Below are positions 6,753-12,800 of a stretch of DNA of 15,203 bases, piece after piece (within the stretch, counting starts at the first letter, position 1; every line of letters begins with the position of its first letter). The stretch is from NCBI GenBank assembly GCA_017541565.1, contig JAFXYU010000059.1, positions 1-15,203 on the forward strand, in the 5' to 3' direction. This stretch comes from a bacterium (lineage in GTDB: Bacteria; Cyanobacteriota; Vampirovibrionia; Gastranaerophilales; Gastranaerophilaceae). The position numbers and the translations under genes are program-made. Under the pieces are notes generated by a model. That model had not been told where the DNA came from, ran no database searches, and worked only from the letters and a program-made list of their open reading frames with translations.

Positions 6753-6780
6753 TTTTTGTGTAACGTTTTGTAACAAAAAC
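6753..6780 (+). promoter_or_regulatory. Direct GTAAC repeats upstream of the giant gene
   Basis: Within the 112-base gap before the giant gene, GTAAC occurs at 6760-6764 and again at 6770-6774, exactly ten bases apart and each after a T-run. This places both copies on the same face of the helix, as expected for a dimeric regulator. The same stretch forms only a weak A/T hairpin, not a convincing terminator. The rest of the gap (6781-6843) shows no clear -35/-10 pair; TATACC at 6798-6803 is the best -10-like string. Confidence 0.25.
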
Positions 6781-6843
6781 CCAAAAAATCCTAAAGTTAT
6801 ACCACCAAAATGCCGATAAACATGGGGTAAGTTAGGTAAAGCA

Positions 6844-9800
6844 ATGGGATTTAACGATTTCATTTTAAAACTGAAAAACGGCAAAGAACTTGATTTGTCG
6901 AAACTTAAAGGCGGTATTAATATTAATTCCGTCGATAAAAAACTTGCGAGCATTTTTCGTACGTTAGATATAAATGATGACGGGGTTTTGGAAGATGCCG
7001 AAGTTGATTTGCTAAAAAAATACCTGCTTAAAGGCGATTATGACGGCAACAAAATTATTGACAATGATGAATCGGATAAAATTAATCGAGGGACTGCCGT
7101 TGATATAGAGAGTGTTGAAACTAATTTACAAAACGGTGAATATGTTTCAGAGGAAGATTTTGCGCTTTACCTGCTTGAAATCAGAATGAGAAAACTTGAG
7201 GAAATGGGATTTGCCGAAGATGAAATCTTTGACTTTACAGAACTTGCAAAGACTCTTGAAGAAAAAGGACAGGAAATTATACAAAAGAAAGACGAGAGCG
7301 GTAACACAATTCTCTGGATTTTGAGCGACTTCGGAACATGGAACGCAACAGTACTCTACCCGAACGGAACGGTCAAAGGAATGTACATAGTGTATAAAAA
7401 AGGTGAAAATCCAACTACCGACGATGGTTTTTCGCATGAGAATATCGGAGTTGCAATCGGCACAATACCCGAGGTTGTTGTTACACCGGAAAATGCTTCA
7501 TCAGAAAACACTAACTTTGTTGCGCAAGCACAATATTCTCCTTATGCACAATTAGATATTGCATTAAGTGCAGGCGATATGCTCTATTCCAAAGCAGAAA
7601 ACACTCTCGGTCAGATAAACGATTTTAAGACAAGAGAAGATTTCTTCACTTGGATTGGCGAACAATTAATCGCTTTTGACCCTGCAGACGACCATTTATC
7701 AATTGAAGAAATAAAATCAGAACTTGAAAAAATGCTTTCAAAAGACGGCATTGCTCTCCAACTCAAAGAAGAAGCGGAAAGTCTTGCAAAAACACCAAGC
7801 CCTGATTGGCTGGAAGTATTCAAACACAGATACGAAGTTATAACAGGCAAAAAATTCAGTTTTTATAATCATAACCAGTTACAGGGAGCATCACAAAAAC
7901 TTAATACATACCGAACTTACGAATATCAGGAAAATTTGTACCGTCAGGGTGCAAAAGAAATTTCAAGCCTGAAGGGCAGAAGAGAAGATGACAAATATTC
8001 AAAAGAAGAACTCAAAGAATACATAGAAGAAGGTATCTTGCCTGCAGATTCGTATTCAAACACTCTATTGAGAAAATCTCCGCGTGACATCGCAATTCAT
8101 TACCTCATAAAAACTATGGGGAGCAAAGAGGCTGCAGAGGAACTTCTTGCTATGAACGGGCTTTATAATGACTACGGTAACGAATCCGTTTTGGCAAAAA
8201 ATTATGCAGACTTTATGACAAGATTTGCCTCCGGTTTCAAGGCTAAAAAGACAGACTCACTCAAGGGTGAAAGTATTGAGGATTTGGAATCAAGATATAC
8301 GGAAGGACTAAAAAACCTCTACGGATATAATGACAAAGAAACTAAAGTTATAGAACTTATGGAAGCGGCTCAAAATGCGGGCGGAACATTAGAACTTGCT
8401 CTTGATATGGTCTTGATGGCTGTTGGCGGTGAAGTTGTTATGGCTGCAAACGCAGGAAAATTTGCAGAAAGTACAAACAAAATCTGCCAACTTCTTACAA
8501 AGGTTTATGGTCCGCACAGAAGCGCTCAGGCAATGAAATTTTTAACCACTCTGAATAATATCGGAATTGATACGTCAGTCCATGCCGCAAGCCTTATGTA
8601 CAGCGATGATACATTGGAAAACAAGGCGGAAAACATGCTTGAGCGTGTAAAAACCAGTTCCGATTACATGTTCTTTGGTGCTTATATTACGGGACCTCTG
8701 TTTGAAAAAATGACAAATTTCTTCTGTGAAATGGGTGCCGCCGAAAGAGGATTTCTTGGTGCAACCGCACAAAAAAGCGCAGTTAAGGGTGTTACGGCAA
8801 AAAGTGTCAGCGCGTCTAAATTTATGTCAAATATTACAGTCGGACAAGAGGGTGATTTTATAGACAAACTCGGTCACGTTATGTATGACACATTTATGTA
8901 TACCGCACACGATGCCGTTGTACACGGAGAAAGTCTTGAAGAAGCGCTCAAAGGTCAAATCAAATTTCAGGCAGGACTTGGAATGTTCAGCAACTTTATG
9001 CACATGGCAATATCTTCAAAAATCTCTCAAGCAGTAAAAATTAACCAAATGCGAAGCGCTATGAACAGCAAGCGCATACAAGATATTGAAATCCGAGAAG
9101 AGGTCAATTCAAACGGACAAAAACGATACTACGGAGTGGACACAAAAGCGGATAAAATCATTTTTGAAACCGAAAATGCAAATCAGATTGCAAGTTTATT
9201 GATGGTCGAAGTTTCAAGAGCATACTCTTATAAATATGCCAAAGAGGCTGTATTAAAAGAATTTGAAAAGAAAAACGGTATCAGTTGGGATGAAGAAAAG
9301 AACTTCCCGACAACCGGAAAGATTTTCACAACAACCGATTTGTATAAAGACAAAGTAAAAGACGTTTACAAAGATAAACCGTACAAAAATATGACACAAA
9401 GATATGATATGGTTGAGTTTTCGGAAGAATCGGGTGCTGCAAGGCTCAAAGAAAGCGCATTCCCCACAAAAGAACATGTCATTGTTGTATCAAATTATCA
9501 CGAACCTGCCGGAACTGTCGCAGGAACTACGGCACTCAATCAAACTTTGTACACCGAAGGATTGTACGAGTGTGCCGCGCTTGCAATTGTTGACAAGACA
9601 AATAACAAACAATCCCTAATACATGTTTTCCCCGGAATTGGTGTTGATGCTAACAGACAAATTATTGAACACATTATTTCTCAATGCGACAAAGAAAATG
9701 TTGAAATATCTGTTGTCCCCGGGATAAGAGAAGGTACTGCTCAAACCGTACAGTATATTTTTGATACTCTCGGAGAATTGGTGCCAAACAAGAAAATTAA

Positions 9801-12800
9801 CCTGTACAACTACGCCAGAATGGATGAAGGATACGGTGTCCGATTGAAAGACGGCAAATTGACTTGCTGCCGCACAAACGGTGTTGAACTCAAAGATAAT
9901 GCCCTTATAAACCACAAAAAATACACAATCGGAATAATGGAAGGGGTAAATGAAGGAGTAAATGAAGGGGTAAACGAAGGGGTAAATAGAGAAACAAATA
10001 ACGCTCCCCAAAAGACGGAAATCAAACGCATGGAGCCGACAAGAGAAGTGTCTGATGAGCCGGATGTGGTTGTGAATAAGTCAGAAACATTTAAATTTAC
10101 TGTTAAAGAACTCAGCGATTCAGAATTTTCAGAGTTGAAAAAAGATGTTGAGCAGAAGATTAATAAATTACCGAAAGAAGTAAGAGAAATTCTAAACTCT
10201 TATGTAAAAGAATTAACAAAAACAAATATTCAAATTGTAGACAAAATTATTTCGTCAAAAAATCCATATAATCAAATTGAACTTTTCAGCCAATCTTTGT
10301 ATGGTTTAAATAATATTAATCAGGCTAAAATGTTTGAATTTGTACTTGAGAATTTCTCCGATATTGTACAAACCACAATTGGCTATACACCAACCAGAAT
10401 AATAACCGGTACAACAACTCCTGAACAACTCAATTTCAGGATATCTTTAATGAAGATGGCAACAGAAAATCAAGTATTTGGTAACAACAGCCATTTAACA
10501 AATATTATTCTCGGTTCAAACAGTATTGAACAAGCAATGCAAACGCATCAATATACCGAAACTTACGGTGTTATGCCCAATAAAAAAGTTGAAAATCAAC
10601 AAAGATTTGGCAAAGAAGTATCTGACAGAATGATGGAAGATTTTGCAAAAGCCAAAAAAGAATTCGGCTTGAATGTTGATAACCTGAGTTTTGGCAAATA
10701 CAGAAAACTAACCGGACAATTAGATGAACAAAAGACGGAAAATTTTGAATTTGACGGAAGTTATATTGTTGCAGAATCAGAAGGCACTAATAAAGAACGT
10801 TTGACATTCTACTTCGACAGCAAGACCGGAGAATTATTATCATTTAAAGACGGAAATAATATTGTTTACAATCTTCAGGATAAGACAATAATAAAAACCC
10901 ACGAAGTCAAATCATATGAAGACACGGAAAATTTTGGTCCGTCGCATAAATTGCTGGGTGCTGTTGATGAAACAACTGATTTTAAAGGAAATTGGCTCGG
11001 TTCGGTAGAATTTATAAAAAGCAAAATAGACGGAGCGTTTGAAGTCTATGAGTATGATATTAGCGGTAAAAGATACAAAACCGGACTTGCAGAATTTGAT
11101 AAAAATGGCGGAAAACATATAGAAAGACGTACAAAATCTCTGGACGGAACTGTAACAGAACAGGTTTATGCTGATGATAAACAAGGAAATAACTATAAAT
11201 ACTACAAAATAACCGATTCAAACGGTCAGGTTTTATATGAGAGTTCTGCAAAATTTAAAGTCATAGACAAAAATCATTTTGTATCGACAGAAGACGGACA
11301 GTCTTATGACATTGTCTTCACTTCCAATAATGTTGTTGTAACGAAACTTGATGAGGCAGGAAATAAGACAAATGAACAGGTAGTATATAAAATTAAAGAC
11401 TATACATCAAGCGACTATAAACGAATAGAAAAAATCGAACAATCTATTCTTTCAGATGGCGCTAAAAGAAAAATAATAGGAAGCGGAGAAAAAACTCTTG
11501 CAGACTTTATGCTTGAAGCAGGTGCTTATGAACCGTTTACTATAGACAGAAAACTTCTTCCCACATTTAAACAGTTGTCCGGAACAGAATGGTTCTCATA
11601 TAAAACAGTCGGTACAAAAACATTTGTTGTTCAAAAAGGAGAAAAAGATAACGCACATAGTTCCGGAGGAGCAATCGCCGTCGGCAAATATCATACAAAC
11701 GACACTCCAATTGTTGAACACGAGTCGGGGCATGAAAAGTTTAACTTTATGGAATATGAAAGTGATGAAAACTTCCTAAAACTTTACAATGAAGAAAGAA
11801 CGCAATGTCAGAAATTTCTTTCAAAAACAGAACTTGACCAATTGGATTATTTTCTTGAAAAACGCTCCAATCCGCTTTCGGAAAGCGCTGCGGAAACAAA
11901 TTTGATAACAAGAACACCAAATAGTTCCGAGACTTTCGATTCCCGTTCAATGTTCTTCCAAAAATACATGCCAAAAACGATTGCCTATGTTGCAAATATG
12001 AACAGACTGGCTTTGATATTTGATTCTGCTCAGATAGACAAAATCAGACCGTTTATGGCAAAAAATCCGGAAGTTGTTAATAAGATTATTAAAAACAACA
12101 TCAACAAAATACCGAAAGACAGAATTGTAGAAAAGATTGTAACTTCCGGAGCAAAAGAAAACAAAAAAGTAGTAGATGAAAAATACGAAATTCCTGATAT
12201 GAGAGGAAAAATTGTTGTTTCGACAGGACTTGAACCAAATGTTGAAAGAAGAGTCAGAATAGGAATGCTTGACGAGGCAAAACAAATTGAATCCGAACTT
12301 GCCAAGCAGATTGATACCGAGATTTTCGACCTTGATAAATCGGATGTAAATGCGATTAATAAAACCAAGCAAAAAATCCAAACACTCTCAAAAACAAATC
12401 CGGAAGAGGCTAAAAACCTTCAACTGCTTTTGAACGTACTTACAAGCAACAAACTGTGTTCTGAGGTAACAAGAGATGAAATTGCAGTTGTCGTTCAACA
12501 CTTGAGAAGACAATATGCATTGGAAGAACAAAGCATTGCCGATGAAATTCAAAGACTGGCAAAAGGAAAACTCGGAGAGTTTTCCGGACGTATAAAAAGC
12601 GATATGAGCATGTTTGATAAGATTGCAAACTACGCTATAAAAAATTCGACCGAACCTTTCAAAAATGCAATTGAAGATGTTAGAGATGCTGACGGCAACA
12701 GATTTACTCTTGATATTTTTGATATTTCGCCTGAAAAAGTAGACCTTCGTATTGAAACATACGGCGTGAATAACACAGCGAAAATGAACATGAAGGAAGC

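Noticed and set aside
6753..6780. Intrinsic terminator between the Cys-rich gene and the giant gene
   Set aside because: Only A/T pairs can form and no GC-rich stem is present, so read-through into the giant gene cannot be excluded.
6666..6953. Minus-strand 95-codon frame across the gap before the giant gene
   Set aside because: It overlaps the ends of two supported plus-strand genes and lacks a ribosome site.
9940..9990. Internal start sites (AAGGAG near ATG) in the EGVN repeats
   Set aside because: The ATGs there are out of frame and reach a stop within a few codons.
9616..10031. Minus-strand frames with repeated YPF or TPS units
   Set aside because: They are the reverse reading of the EGVN tandem repeat within the giant gene and have no ribosome sites.
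11947..12381. Minus-strand frames of 112-144 codons rich in Phe and Ile
   Set aside because: They lie opposite a continuous frame between the peptidase-like and synthetase-like cores and have shadow-type composition.
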